From an uncultured Enterocloster sp. (GTDB lineage: Bacteria; Bacillota; Clostridia; Lachnospirales; Lachnospiraceae), in assembly GCA_944382045.1 (NCBI GenBank), contig CALWMT010000064.1:1-10411 (forward strand): DNA of 10,411 nucleotides, given 5' to 3'. This document shows, piece by piece, positions 1 to 6,869 of this stretch. A model generated the notes under the pieces. The model did not search any database, was not told where the DNA came from, and saw only the letters and a list, made by a program, of their open reading frames with translations. The position numbers were made by a program, and so were the translations under genes. The number at the start of each line of letters is the position of its first letter. Positions within the stretch are counted from its first letter, which is position 1.

Positions 1-834
1 CGATCCACTGACCAGAACCTGGAATTTGTGATTGTGGAGAACAACAGCACGGATCCGGCCACCTTTGCCTACTACGAGAAAATGCAGAGGGAGCATCCAA
101 GCTTCCGGGTGGTGGCCTGGAAGGAGGGGTTCAATTACTCCGCCATCAATAATTTCGGCGCCTCCTTTGCCAAGGGCGAGTATTTCCTCCTTTTAAATAA
201 CGACACGGAGCTCATCGAGCCGGACAGCATCCGGGAGATGCTGGGCTTCTGCCAGCGGGAGGATGTGGGCATTGTGGGCGCCCGGCTCCTCTACGGGGAC
301 GATACCATCCAGCACGCCGGGGTGGTGGTGGGCTTCGGCGGCATCGCGGGCCACACCTTTATCGGCCTGCACAAGGCGGAGAACAGCTATTTCCACCGGG
401 CCATGTGCGCCCAGGACTACAGCGCGGTGACTGCGGCCTGCATGATGACCAAGGCCTCCGTGTTCCGGGAGGCTGGGGGATTGAGCCCAGAGCTGGCCGT
501 GGCCTTTAATGATATCGACTACTGCATGAAAGTGCGGGCGCTGGGAAAACTGGTAGTGTATGCGCCCTACGCCTGCCTGTACCATTATGAGTCCAAGTCC
601 CGGGGGCTGGAGGACACGCCAGAGAAGGTAGAGCGGTTCAACCGGGAGGTTGCCATTTTCATTAAGAAGTGGCCGGACATTATAAAGAACGGGGATCCCT
701 ATTATAATCCGAACCTGACCCTGCGCAAGTCCAACTTTGCCCTGCGGGATCTCTTAAAGGAAAAGATCGGGGAGCCCTACGACCTAAGCGTGTATGACAA
801 ATATGCCCCTGAGGGGAAGGGGGAGGACGCATGA
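1..834 (+). CDS. GT2-family glycosyltransferase, C-terminal part (5' end outside window)
   Basis: Probable sugar transferase of the GT-A fold, GT2 family, using a nucleotide-activated sugar to extend a surface glycan. The frame is open from base 1 and reads RSTDQNLEFVIVENNSTDP, so the true start lies upstream; the ATG at 28 is internal because it falls inside the conserved strand VIVENNSTD (the usual VVDNGSTD). The segment FNYSAINNFGASFAKGEY is followed by LLLNNDTE (about codons 64-71), which holds the DxD-type metal/nucleotide site. Later, FNDIDYCMKVR (about codons 166-176) occupies the position of the catalytic-base motif. About 277 codons are present. The family N-terminal strand (VSVIIPxxN) is missing, so at least about 35 residues lie outside, possibly more if there is an upstream domain. 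The stop overlaps the start of the next GT2 gene, so the two are translationally coupled. Rhamnosyltransferase-like proteins have this pattern, but the sugar cannot be read from the sequence. Confidence 0.9.
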   Translation, partial: RSTDQNLEFVIVENNSTDPATFAYYEKMQREHPSFRVVAWKEGFNYSAINNFGASFAKGEYFLLLNNDTELIEPDSIREMLGFCQREDVGIVGARLLYGDDTIQHAGVVVGFGGIAGHTFIGLHKAENSYFHRAMCAQDYSAVTAACMMTKASVFREAGGLSPELAVAFNDIDYCMKVRALGKLVVYAPYACLYHYESKSRGLEDTPEKVERFNREVAIFIKKWPDIIKNGDPYYNPNLTLRKSNFALRDLLKEKIGEPYDLSVYDKYAPEGKGEDA

Positions 835-1844
835 GCAGCGGGAGACAGGACGGCGGAAAAAAGAAGGTGACCGTGATCATCCCCAATTACAACGGCCTCT
901 CCTTTATGGAGCCCTGCTTCAAGGCCCTGGACCGGCAGGCCTGCCGGGATTTTACGGTGCTGGTGGTGGACAACGGCTCCACGGACGGGAGTGTGGAGTG
1001 GCTTAAGGAGCGGGGGATTCCCTCCCTCCTTCTGGAGACCAACACAGGGTTTTCCGGGGCGGTGAATCGGGGGATACAGGCGGCGGATACCCCGTATGTG
1101 ATTCTCTTGAACAATGACACAGAGCCGGATGTCCATTACGTGGGGGAGCTTCTGCGGGCCATTGAGCGGTCGCCGCGGATTTTTTCCGTGAGCAGCAAGA
1201 TGATTCAGCTCTATCATCGGGACAAGATGGACGACGCGGGGGATATGTACAGCCTTCTTGGCTGGGCCTTCCAGAGGGGGGTGGGCCAGCCATCCTCCGG
1301 CTACACCCGGCCCTGCCGGGTTTTTGCAGCCTGCGCCGGCGCGGCTATCTACCGGAGGAGCGTGTTTGAGAAAATCGGGTATTTTGACGAGATGCATTTC
1401 GCCTATCTGGAGGATATCGATGTGGGATACCGGGCCAGGATTGCGGGCTATGCCAATATGTATTGCCCCACGGCGGTGGTGTACCATGTGGGCAGCGGCA
1501 CCAGCGGCTCCAAGTACAATTCCTTTAAGGTGAGACTGGCAGCCCGGAACAATGTATATCTGAATTACAAAAATATGCCCCTTCTCCAGCTTGTGCTGAA
1601 CGCGATTCCTATCGCGGTGGGAATGGCGGTGAAGCTGGGATTCTTTAAGAAAATCGGCTTCGGAAGGGAGTATGCGGAGGGGGTCCGGGAGGGACTTTCC
1701 ACAGCAGGAAAATGCCGAAAGGTACGGTTTCAGTGGAAGAACCTCTGGAATTATGTGGGAATTCAGATTGAGCTCATCTGGGGGACCGCTGTTTATGTGT
1801 GGGAATTTGGAAAGAGGAGGCTCCCGCCGCGATGCAGAAGGTGA
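831..1844 (+). CDS. GT2-family glycosyltransferase (rhamnosyltransferase/WbbL-like)
   Basis: Complete 337-aa inverting glycosyltransferase, probably adding a sugar to a lipid-linked surface polysaccharide at the inner face of the membrane. The GT-A domain is complete: VTVIIPNYNG (residues 13-22), VLVVDNGSTDGS (43-54), NTGFSGAVNRG (71-81) and LLNNDTEPD (92-100) form the nucleotide-sugar site, and AYLEDIDVGYR (191-201) carries the acidic catalytic pair E194-D195. After it come YHVGSGTSGSKYN (218-230) and RNNVYLNYKNMP (239-250), typical of WbbL/RfbF-like rhamnosyltransferases. A hydrophobic stretch at about 251-271 probably contacts the membrane, and the C-terminus is basic (GKRRLPPRCRR). The ATG overlaps the previous stop as ATGA, with a GGGGGAGG Shine-Dalgarno just upstream, so the start is firm. 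The family is certain; the sugar specificity is inference. Confidence 0.93.
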   Translation: MSSGRQDGGKKKVTVIIPNYNGLSFMEPCFKALDRQACRDFTVLVVDNGSTDGSVEWLKERGIPSLLLETNTGFSGAVNRGIQAADTPYVILLNNDTEPDVHYVGELLRAIERSPRIFSVSSKMIQLYHRDKMDDAGDMYSLLGWAFQRGVGQPSSGYTRPCRVFAACAGAAIYRRSVFEKIGYFDEMHFAYLEDIDVGYRARIAGYANMYCPTAVVYHVGSGTSGSKYNSFKVRLAARNNVYLNYKNMPLLQLVLNAIPIAVGMAVKLGFFKKIGFGREYAEGVREGLSTAGKCRKVRFQWKNLWNYVGIQIELIWGTAVYVWEFGKRRLPPRCRR

Positions 1845-1866
1845 GGGGACCGGGCGGGGGGCGGAT

Positions 1867-1897
1867 CTTCTTGGCTGTCCATAGGCCAGCCAAGAAG
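1867..1897. repeat. Inverted repeat 1 (perfect 11-bp arms)
   Basis: The arms CTTCTTGGCTG (1867-1877) and CAGCCAAGAAG (1887-1897) are perfect reverse complements around a 9-nt loop. It lies 22 bases after the stop of the second glycosyltransferase and abuts the next inverted repeat with no spacer. No T-run follows it, so it is not a classical terminator alone. Confidence 0.85.
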
Positions 1898-1918
1898 CAT
1901 CGGAGGTTCCCTCCGATG
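1898..1918. repeat. Inverted repeat 2 (perfect 9-bp arms)
   Basis: The arms CATCGGAGG (1898-1906) and CCTCCGATG (1910-1918) are perfectly complementary around the 3-nt loop TTC. The element starts on the base right after inverted repeat 1 and ends two bases before inverted repeat 3. No T-run follows. Confidence 0.85.
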
Positions 1919-1919
1919 T

Positions 1920-1980
1920 AGAAAGAGAGGCGGAAGCAGGCTTACAAGCAAGCTTGACGCCTGCTTCTGCCTCTCTTTCT
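1920..1980. terminator. Large inverted repeat 3, candidate terminator of the glycosyltransferase operon
   Basis: The arms at 1920-1941 and 1959-1980 pair over 22 positions with one G-U pair (1932 with 1968). The loop (1942-1958) contains a small CAAG/CTTG stem of its own (1945-1948 with 1953-1956). The right arm ends in the pyrimidine-rich CTCTCTTTCT, but the base of the stem is followed by CCGCCC rather than a run of T. It could end transcription of the upstream genes, act as a processing or stability hairpin, or be a small mobile repeat. The pairing is directly visible; the terminator role is inferred from its position between two operons. Confidence 0.5.
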
Positions 1981-2021
1981 CCGCCCTAGATAACTTTTTC
2001 GAGAAATTAAGAGAATTTTTA

Positions 2022-2050
2022 TAGAATAATGGGGAGTAATCATGTATAAT
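2022..2050 (+). promoter_or_regulatory. Candidate sigma-A-type promoter of the 2082-8267 operon
   Basis: A perfect -10 box TATAAT lies at 2045-2050, 31 bases before the ATG at 2082, which would give a leader of about 25 nt. At a 17-nt spacing the -35 position (2022-2027, TAGAAT) matches TTGACA at only three of six bases, so an activator or a different spacing may matter. The segment 1990-2050 is clearly more AT-rich than its surroundings. An alternative is a -10 at TAGAAT (2022-2027) with a -35 near 1999-2004. Confidence 0.45.
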
Positions 2051-2067
2051 ACCCTCAGTTAGGGACC

Positions 2068-2074
2068 AAGGTGA
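2068..2074 (+). promoter_or_regulatory. Ribosome binding site of the glycosylphosphotransferase gene
   Basis: AAGGTGA lies 7 nt before the ATG at 2082 and matches the GGTGAT part of the complement of the 16S rRNA 3' end. It supports the ATG at 2082 as the start. Confidence 0.7.
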
Positions 2075-2081
2075 TACGCTT

Positions 2082-3500
2082 ATGATAAAGGATAACCAGA
2101 GACGGCTGAACCGGGTTCATGTTCTTTTGGACGCACTGATTACCATTCTGGCCTATGCGCTGGCGTGGTTTGTGGTGATAAGCGGGAACGTGATGGATAC
2201 GCCCGGAGGCACGCTGCCGCCGCGGATTTATTTTGCGGCACTCATTTTTGTGGTGCCGGCCTATCTGATTTTATATGCCAGCTTCCACCTGTATACCCCC
2301 AAGCGGATACAGGGAAGGCGCTCTGAATTTGCCAATATATGCAAGGCCAATATCATTGGCCTTATGCTGTTTACCTTTGTGCTGTTCGGCGCCAGAAGCT
2401 TCATGGCTCACAATGAATATTTCTCAACCCGAATGCTGCTGGCATTTTCCGGAGCGAATACGCTTCTTCTGGAGGCGGAGCGGATGGCCATCCGGCTGTT
2501 TCTCCACTCCCTGCGGACCAATGGCTACAATCAGAAGCATATTCTTTTGATCGGCTGGAGCCGGGCGGCAGAGGGGTTTATCGACAGGGTGGCATTGAAT
2601 CCGGAATGGGGCTATCATATTCAGGGGATCCTGGATGACCATAAGCCTGCGGGCTTTGCTTATAAGAATGTCCGTCTTCTGGGGCCTATCAGCCATCTGG
2701 AGACCTTTCTGGAGGCCAATACGCTGGATGAGATCGCCATTACCCTGAGTATTACAGAGTATGCCAATCTGGAGCAGATTGTGGCGGCCTGTGAGAAATC
2801 CGGCGTCCACACCAAGTTTATCCCGGACTACAACCATATAATTCCAACGATCCCTTATATGGAGGACCTGCAGGGCCTTCCCGTCATCCATATCCGGCGC
2901 GTGCCGCTCACCGGGGTGTTTAATGCCACCATGAAGCGGTGTGTGGATATTGTGGGCGCTCTGTTTGGTCTGATTATCTTTTCTCCGGTCATGCTGGTCA
3001 CGGCAGCTCTTATAAAGCTCACATCTCCGGGACCAGTGATTTTCAGTCAGGAGCGCATCGGTCTTCACAATCGTCCATTTAAAATGTATAAATTCCGCTC
3101 TATGACGGTTCAGGATCCGGGAAAGGAGAAGACCCAGTGGACCACGCCCCATGATCCCCGGGTGACACCGGTGGGGCGTTTTATACGGAAGACAAGCATT
3201 GACGAGACCCCGCAGTTTTTCAATGTGCTCATCGGAGATATGAGCCTGGTGGGGCCCAGGCCGGAGCGGCCTCTCTTTGTTGAGAAGTTTAAGGAGGAGA
3301 TTCCGCGGTATATGATTAAGCACCAGGTTCGCCCGGGCCTTACGGGCTGGGCTCAGGTGAATGGATACCGCGGGGATACGTCTATCACGAAGCGGATCGA
3401 GCACGATCTGTATTACATCGAAAATTGGAGCCTTGGTTTTGATTTCAAAATTATGTTTTTGACGATCTTTAAGGGCTTTATCAATAAAAATGCATATTAA
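2082..3500 (+). CDS. Polyprenyl-phosphate glycosylphosphotransferase (WcaJ/CpsE type)
   Basis: A 472-aa membrane enzyme that moves a sugar-1-phosphate from a UDP-sugar to undecaprenyl phosphate, the first committed step of capsule or exopolysaccharide synthesis. Hydrophobic segments lie at about 14-34, 50-71 and 88-105, with a further one near 115-132. A Rossmann-like domain follows, starting at HILLIGWS (153-160). The catalytic Bac_transf domain fills about 283-472: KRCVDIVGALFGLIIFSPV with its membrane hairpin (285-303), SPGPVIFSQERIG (315-327), FKMYKFRSM (333-341), the catalytic pair D374-E375 in SIDETPQFFN, GDMSLVGPRPE (385-395) and RPGLTGWAQVNGYRG (417-431). Length and domain order match the TIGR03023/WcaJ group, for which glucose-1-phosphate is the best-known substrate; the actual sugar is inference. 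It is the first gene of the tight four-gene unit, and its stop lies 14 bp before the LCP gene. Confidence 0.95.
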   Translation: MIKDNQRRLNRVHVLLDALITILAYALAWFVVISGNVMDTPGGTLPPRIYFAALIFVVPAYLILYASFHLYTPKRIQGRRSEFANICKANIIGLMLFTFVLFGARSFMAHNEYFSTRMLLAFSGANTLLLEAERMAIRLFLHSLRTNGYNQKHILLIGWSRAAEGFIDRVALNPEWGYHIQGILDDHKPAGFAYKNVRLLGPISHLETFLEANTLDEIAITLSITEYANLEQIVAACEKSGVHTKFIPDYNHIIPTIPYMEDLQGLPVIHIRRVPLTGVFNATMKRCVDIVGALFGLIIFSPVMLVTAALIKLTSPGPVIFSQERIGLHNRPFKMYKFRSMTVQDPGKEKTQWTTPHDPRVTPVGRFIRKTSIDETPQFFNVLIGDMSLVGPRPERPLFVEKFKEEIPRYMIKHQVRPGLTGWAQVNGYRGDTSITKRIEHDLYYIENWSLGFDFKIMFLTIFKGFINKNAY

Positions 3501-3514
3501 GAGGTTATTGATGC

Positions 3515-5542
3515 ATGGACAGCAGGTTTGAAAATGAATTTGAACAGGAAGAAGGGCGGCTGAGAGGCCGCAGCCGGCGCCGCGGCGCGGCTGTGGCCGC
3601 AGCAGATTCAGCTGGAGCCGCCGCAGAGGGATTTAGACGGGTACACAGGATGTCATCCGGCACTGCGGGCACATCCCGGTCCGCTGCCAGCTCCAGGCTG
3701 ACGGCGCAGCCGGACGCATCGGAGCGCACGGCGGAGGCGGGAGGCACCGGCCGCCGCTTTGTCCCCGCTTATGAGAGGGCAGGAGAGACAAAGGGCAGCG
3801 GATCCCGTGACAGTGCGATGCACAGGGGAAGAGGCAGCCGGCCGGGCAAGGAGCCGCCGGATCCCGCAAAGGAGAAGATAAGACGGCTGCGCCGCCGGAT
3901 CATCACCATGATTGTGGCGGAATGCTTTCTCATATGCTTGTTTCTTGGCGTGCGGTACGTCAAGCAGAAGGCCTCCCTGCTGAACATTGATGAGAACTGG
4001 AATGCGGAGGCGGTGACGAACCCCAATATTTCCGTGGCAAAGGAAGAGATGATGAAAGGCTACTGGACGGTGGCCCTTTTTGGCGTGGACAGCCGGAACA
4101 ATTCCGTCGGCAAGGGAAATATGGCGGATGTTATCATTATCTGCAACATCAATCAGGAGACCGGTGAGATCAAGCTGGTCAGCGTATTCCGCGATACGTA
4201 CTTGAGTGTGGACGACAGTGGAAGCTACAACAAGATCAACCAGGCCTACTTCCGCGGCGGCCCCCGGCAGGCGGTGGAGGCGCTGAACCGCAACCTGGAT
4301 TTGGAGATTGATGATTATGCCACCTTTAACTGGAAGGCGGTGGCGGACGCCATCAATATTCTGGGCGGCGTGGACGTGGAGCTGAGCAAGGCGGAATTCT
4401 ACTATATTAATGCATACATTACTGAGACGGTAGAGGCAACAGGAGTGGCCTCCGTACACTTAAAGCAGGCGGGGATGAACCATCTGGACGGTGTTCAGGC
4501 GGTGGCCTACGCCAGACTGCGGAAGATGGATACGGATTTTGCCCGTACAGAGCGGCAGAGGCTGATCATCCAGCTCTGCTTTGACAAGCTCAAGAGCTCT
4601 AATTTCTCCGTTGTCAACAATGTGATGGAGGTAGTCTTCCCGCAGATTATGACCAGCGTCCGATTTGACGATCTGATCCCCCTGGCCAAAAATGTGACCA
4701 ATTATACCATCGGGGATACCATGGGCTTCCCGGCTGCCAGAGGCGATGCCAACATGGGAAGCAAGGGTGACTGTGTCATCCCCCAGACCCTGGAGAGCAA
4801 TGTGAAGGATCTGCACAGCTTCCTCTTTAATGATGCCAACTATGAGCCCAGCGATATGGTGAAGCAGATCAGCGCCAAGATCTCTGCGGATTCCGATATG
4901 TATAAGGAAGCAAAGCCCATTGAGAGCGTGGGCACAGACGGAGGTTATATCCCGCCGTCCACAGAGGCACAGGAGGCGGAGACCTCGGAGGGAGACTCGA
5001 ACGCTGACCCTGACGCCGAGAGCAGCACAGGAGAAGACGGAGAGACCGGCGAGAGCGTGCTCGATTTTGAGTACGAGTGGGGCCTTGAGTATTTTGAGAC
5101 GGATGAGGATGGAAATATCATTGATCCGCCTGAGGATTTCGATTATGGCCTGTGGAGGCCTGGTGATCTGTGGGAGGACGAGCCGACAGAGAGCGGAGGT
5201 CCTGGTGCCTCCCGTCCTGGCACGGACCGTCCCGGCAGCAGCCGTCCCTCCTCCAGTAATGGAGAGACAGAGGAGACGGATGAGGGAGAGAGCGCTTATG
5301 GACCGGGAAATACGAGCGGTCCTGGCGGTTCAAGCGGGCCCAGCGGATCGGGGCAGAATACAGGCGGCATCCTGCGCCCGGATAGGCCGAGCAGCTCGGA
5401 AAGCACCAGCGCTGCAGACGGTCCCGGTGCGGAGGAGTCCTCCAGCGGGGCAGGCGGCGTTCTGGCTCCCTCACCGGGCGCTATCCCGGAGGAGACAGAG
5501 AGCGGCGGCCCTGGTGCAGTGATCATTGGCCCTGGTTTGTAA
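3515..5542 (+). CDS. LCP-family (LytR-CpsA-Psr) glycopolymer transferase with long disordered ends
   Basis: A 675-aa type II membrane protein. LCP enzymes transfer undecaprenyl-linked glycopolymers to peptidoglycan outside the cell, which fits its place right after the priming transferase. Residues 1-128 are a polar, Arg/Gly/Ala-rich cytoplasmic region. One membrane helix follows at about 129-149. The LCP domain is at about 183-400: LFGVDSR (188-194), the conserved D205, VSVFRDTY with R226 (222-229), INQAY (241-245) and the Arg-rich AYARLRKMDTDFARTERQR (331-349), whose arginines bind the lipid pyrophosphate in known structures. After about residue 470 comes a 200-residue low-complexity tail, first acidic and then Gly/Pro/Ser-rich, with the octapeptide TESGGPGA at 558-565 and again at 661-668. 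The ATG at 3515 follows an AAGAGG site; the ATG at 3511 gives only a 6-codon frame. The core is typical of the family; both ends are longer than usual. Confidence 0.93.
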   Translation: MDSRFENEFEQEEGRLRGRSRRRGAAVAAADSAGAAAEGFRRVHRMSSGTAGTSRSAASSRLTAQPDASERTAEAGGTGRRFVPAYERAGETKGSGSRDSAMHRGRGSRPGKEPPDPAKEKIRRLRRRIITMIVAECFLICLFLGVRYVKQKASLLNIDENWNAEAVTNPNISVAKEEMMKGYWTVALFGVDSRNNSVGKGNMADVIIICNINQETGEIKLVSVFRDTYLSVDDSGSYNKINQAYFRGGPRQAVEALNRNLDLEIDDYATFNWKAVADAINILGGVDVELSKAEFYYINAYITETVEATGVASVHLKQAGMNHLDGVQAVAYARLRKMDTDFARTERQRLIIQLCFDKLKSSNFSVVNNVMEVVFPQIMTSVRFDDLIPLAKNVTNYTIGDTMGFPAARGDANMGSKGDCVIPQTLESNVKDLHSFLFNDANYEPSDMVKQISAKISADSDMYKEAKPIESVGTDGGYIPPSTEAQEAETSEGDSNADPDAESSTGEDGETGESVLDFEYEWGLEYFETDEDGNIIDPPEDFDYGLWRPGDLWEDEPTESGGPGASRPGTDRPGSSRPSSSNGETEETDEGESAYGPGNTSGPGGSSGPSGSGQNTGGILRPDRPSSSESTSAADGPGAEESSSGAGGVLAPSPGAIPEETESGGPGAVIIGPGL

Positions 5543-5543
5543 A

Positions 5544-5553
5544 AAGGAAGTGG
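5544..5553 (+). promoter_or_regulatory. Ribosome binding site deciding the htrA-like start
   Basis: AAGGAAGTGG lies 5 nt before the ATG at 5559, with its AAGGA core 10 nt before. It supports 5559 over the in-frame TTG at 5526, which lies inside the LCP coding sequence and has no purine-rich site upstream. The site follows immediately after the LCP stop codon. Confidence 0.7.
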
Positions 5554-5558
5554 ATTTC

Positions 5559-6827
5559 ATGTACGACGACAGAAACCTAAATGAGGAGGAGTCTGAAAAA
5601 AAGGAGAGCCTTGCCCGGCGGGCAGGCCGCCTGGCAGCGGGAGCGGTGCTCTTTGGAGTGGTTGCAGGCGCTGTCATGGCAGGGGTGAATCAAGCTGCGG
5701 TCCAGCTTCTCGGAGATCCCTATGAGAACACCGTGCAGGAGAGCCAGCCGGCACAGATCGTGCCTGAGACAGCTGCGCCTGTTCCCCCTCCTCCCGTGGC
5801 TGCCAGCCCCAATACAGATGTGACCGCCATTGTGGAGAAGGCTATGCCTTCTGTGGTGGCGATCACCAGCATGACCCGGTATCAGACGAGAAGCTTTGGC
5901 TTTGGATGGTTTTTCGGCGGAGGCCAGACCTATGAGGTTCCCGGAAGCGGTTCGGGAATCATTATCGGGGAAAATGATACGGAGCTTTTGATTGTCACCA
6001 ACAATCATGTGGTGGAAAATACAAGCTCTCTGATGGTCACCTTTATTGACGAGGAGGCAGTGGAGGCGGCTGTCAAGGGTACGGACGAAACCATGGACTT
6101 GGCAGTGATTGCTGTGCCATTGGAAAATATTTCAGCGGACACCCGGAGCAGGATTGCATATGCGCAGCTGGGGGATTCAGATGCTCTAAAGGTGGGACAG
6201 GGCGTAATCGCCATCGGAAACGCCTTGGGATACGGCCAGTCGGTCACCGTGGGCTATGTGAGTGCCCTGAACCGGGAGGTTCAGGTTTCAGAGACCGCCA
6301 CCCGCACCCTGATTCAGACGGATGCGGCCATCAATCCGGGCAACAGCGGCGGGGCGCTGCTCAACATGCAGGGACAGGTGATTGGCATCAACGCAGCCAA
6401 GTACTCCTCGCCGGAGGTGGAGGGCATGGGCTATGCGATTCCCATTTCCCAGGCCAAGGAGATCCTGGATCAGCTGGTGACCCGAAGGACGGCCCGCGAG
6501 GTGGAAGAAGCCCGCCGCGGCTATCTTGGAATTCAGGGAACCAGCGTGGATGCCCAGTCAGCGGCTATGTTCGGCATGCCGGAGGGCGTGTTTGTGTACA
6601 AGATACTGGAGGGCGGAGCGGCTTACGGCACAGAGCTGAAGGAAAAGGACATCATCACCAAGGTGGATGGCCAGACTGTGCGGACTATGGAGGAGCTGCA
6701 GGCGCTGCTCACCTACTATGAGCAGGGTGAGGAGATCGAGCTCACTGTGCAGACCCAGACAGAGGGCCGCTATCAGGAGCGTACCGTAAAAGTCATACTT
6801 GCGGGTATGCCGGAGAGCGAAGAGTAA
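5559..6827 (+). CDS. htrA: HtrA/DegP-type membrane-anchored serine protease with PDZ domain
   Basis: A 422-aa surface quality-control protease of the trypsin fold (family S1C) that degrades misfolded exported proteins. A charged N-terminus of about 21 residues is followed by one membrane helix (about 22-44, RAGRLAAGAVLFGVV and onward). A Pro-rich linker (65-84) then puts the catalytic domain outside the cell. The triad is visible: H150 in VTNNHVV, D180 in ETMDLAV and S263 in NPGNSGGAL. GSGSGIIIG (129-137) and GNALGYGQSVTVGYVSAL (220-237) are the usual family strands. One PDZ domain fills about 321-415, starting at GYLGIQG and including KEKDIITKVDGQTV (361-374). A Phe/Gly/Trp-rich stretch (112-122) sits in the position of the short LA loop. 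Start ATG 5559, 16 bp after the LCP stop. The neighbours suggest surveillance of envelope proteins during glycan export; that role is inferred. Confidence 0.94.
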   Translation: MYDDRNLNEEESEKKESLARRAGRLAAGAVLFGVVAGAVMAGVNQAAVQLLGDPYENTVQESQPAQIVPETAAPVPPPPVAASPNTDVTAIVEKAMPSVVAITSMTRYQTRSFGFGWFFGGGQTYEVPGSGSGIIIGENDTELLIVTNNHVVENTSSLMVTFIDEEAVEAAVKGTDETMDLAVIAVPLENISADTRSRIAYAQLGDSDALKVGQGVIAIGNALGYGQSVTVGYVSALNREVQVSETATRTLIQTDAAINPGNSGGALLNMQGQVIGINAAKYSSPEVEGMGYAIPISQAKEILDQLVTRRTAREVEEARRGYLGIQGTSVDAQSAAMFGMPEGVFVYKILEGGAAYGTELKEKDIITKVDGQTVRTMEELQALLTYYEQGEEIELTVQTQTEGRYQERTVKVILAGMPESEE

Positions 6828-6858
6828 GCCTGCCGGCGGCGGGATTTGCAGAATAAAT

Positions 6859-6865
6859 GGAGAAG
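6859..6865 (+). promoter_or_regulatory. Ribosome binding site deciding the clpX-like start (TTG)
   Basis: GGAGAAG ends 4 nt before the TTG at 6870, and GGAG ends 7 nt before it. The other in-frame start, the TTG at 6846, is preceded only by GGCGGCGGG. No in-frame ATG or GTG exists before the zinc-binding cysteines, so the gene must use a TTG codon. Confidence 0.55.
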
Positions 6866-6869
6866 AGCT

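Noticed and set aside
777..1487. 236-codon minus-strand frame opposite the second glycosyltransferase
   Set aside because: It runs across the junction of two coupled GT2 genes with clear motifs and has no plausible start or domain of its own.
1867..1980. CRISPR array or tRNA cluster in the triple-hairpin spacer
   Set aside because: The three hairpins differ in sequence and size, there are no equal spacers, and none folds as a cloverleaf with a CCA-type acceptor end.
2424..3404. 326-codon minus-strand frame opposite the glycosylphosphotransferase
   Set aside because: The plus-strand gene has every family motif in this stretch. The antisense product is rich in His and Arg with no recognisable domain.
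4920..5522. 200-codon Arg-rich plus-strand frame within the LCP tail
   Set aside because: It is a frame-shifted reading of the Gly/Pro/Ser-rich repeat region. The composition follows from the GC-rich repeats and there is no ribosome site.
5526..5558. Upstream TTG start adding 11 residues to the HtrA-type protease
   Set aside because: It lies inside the LCP coding sequence without a ribosome site, while the ATG at 5559 has AAGGAAGTGG before it and gives a normal charged N-terminus ahead of the membrane helix.
6829..6843. Small GC hairpin (CCTGCC/GGCGGG) between htrA and the clpX-like gene as a terminator
   Set aside because: The stem is only six pairs including one G-U, has no T-run, and lies inside what looks like a continuous operon.
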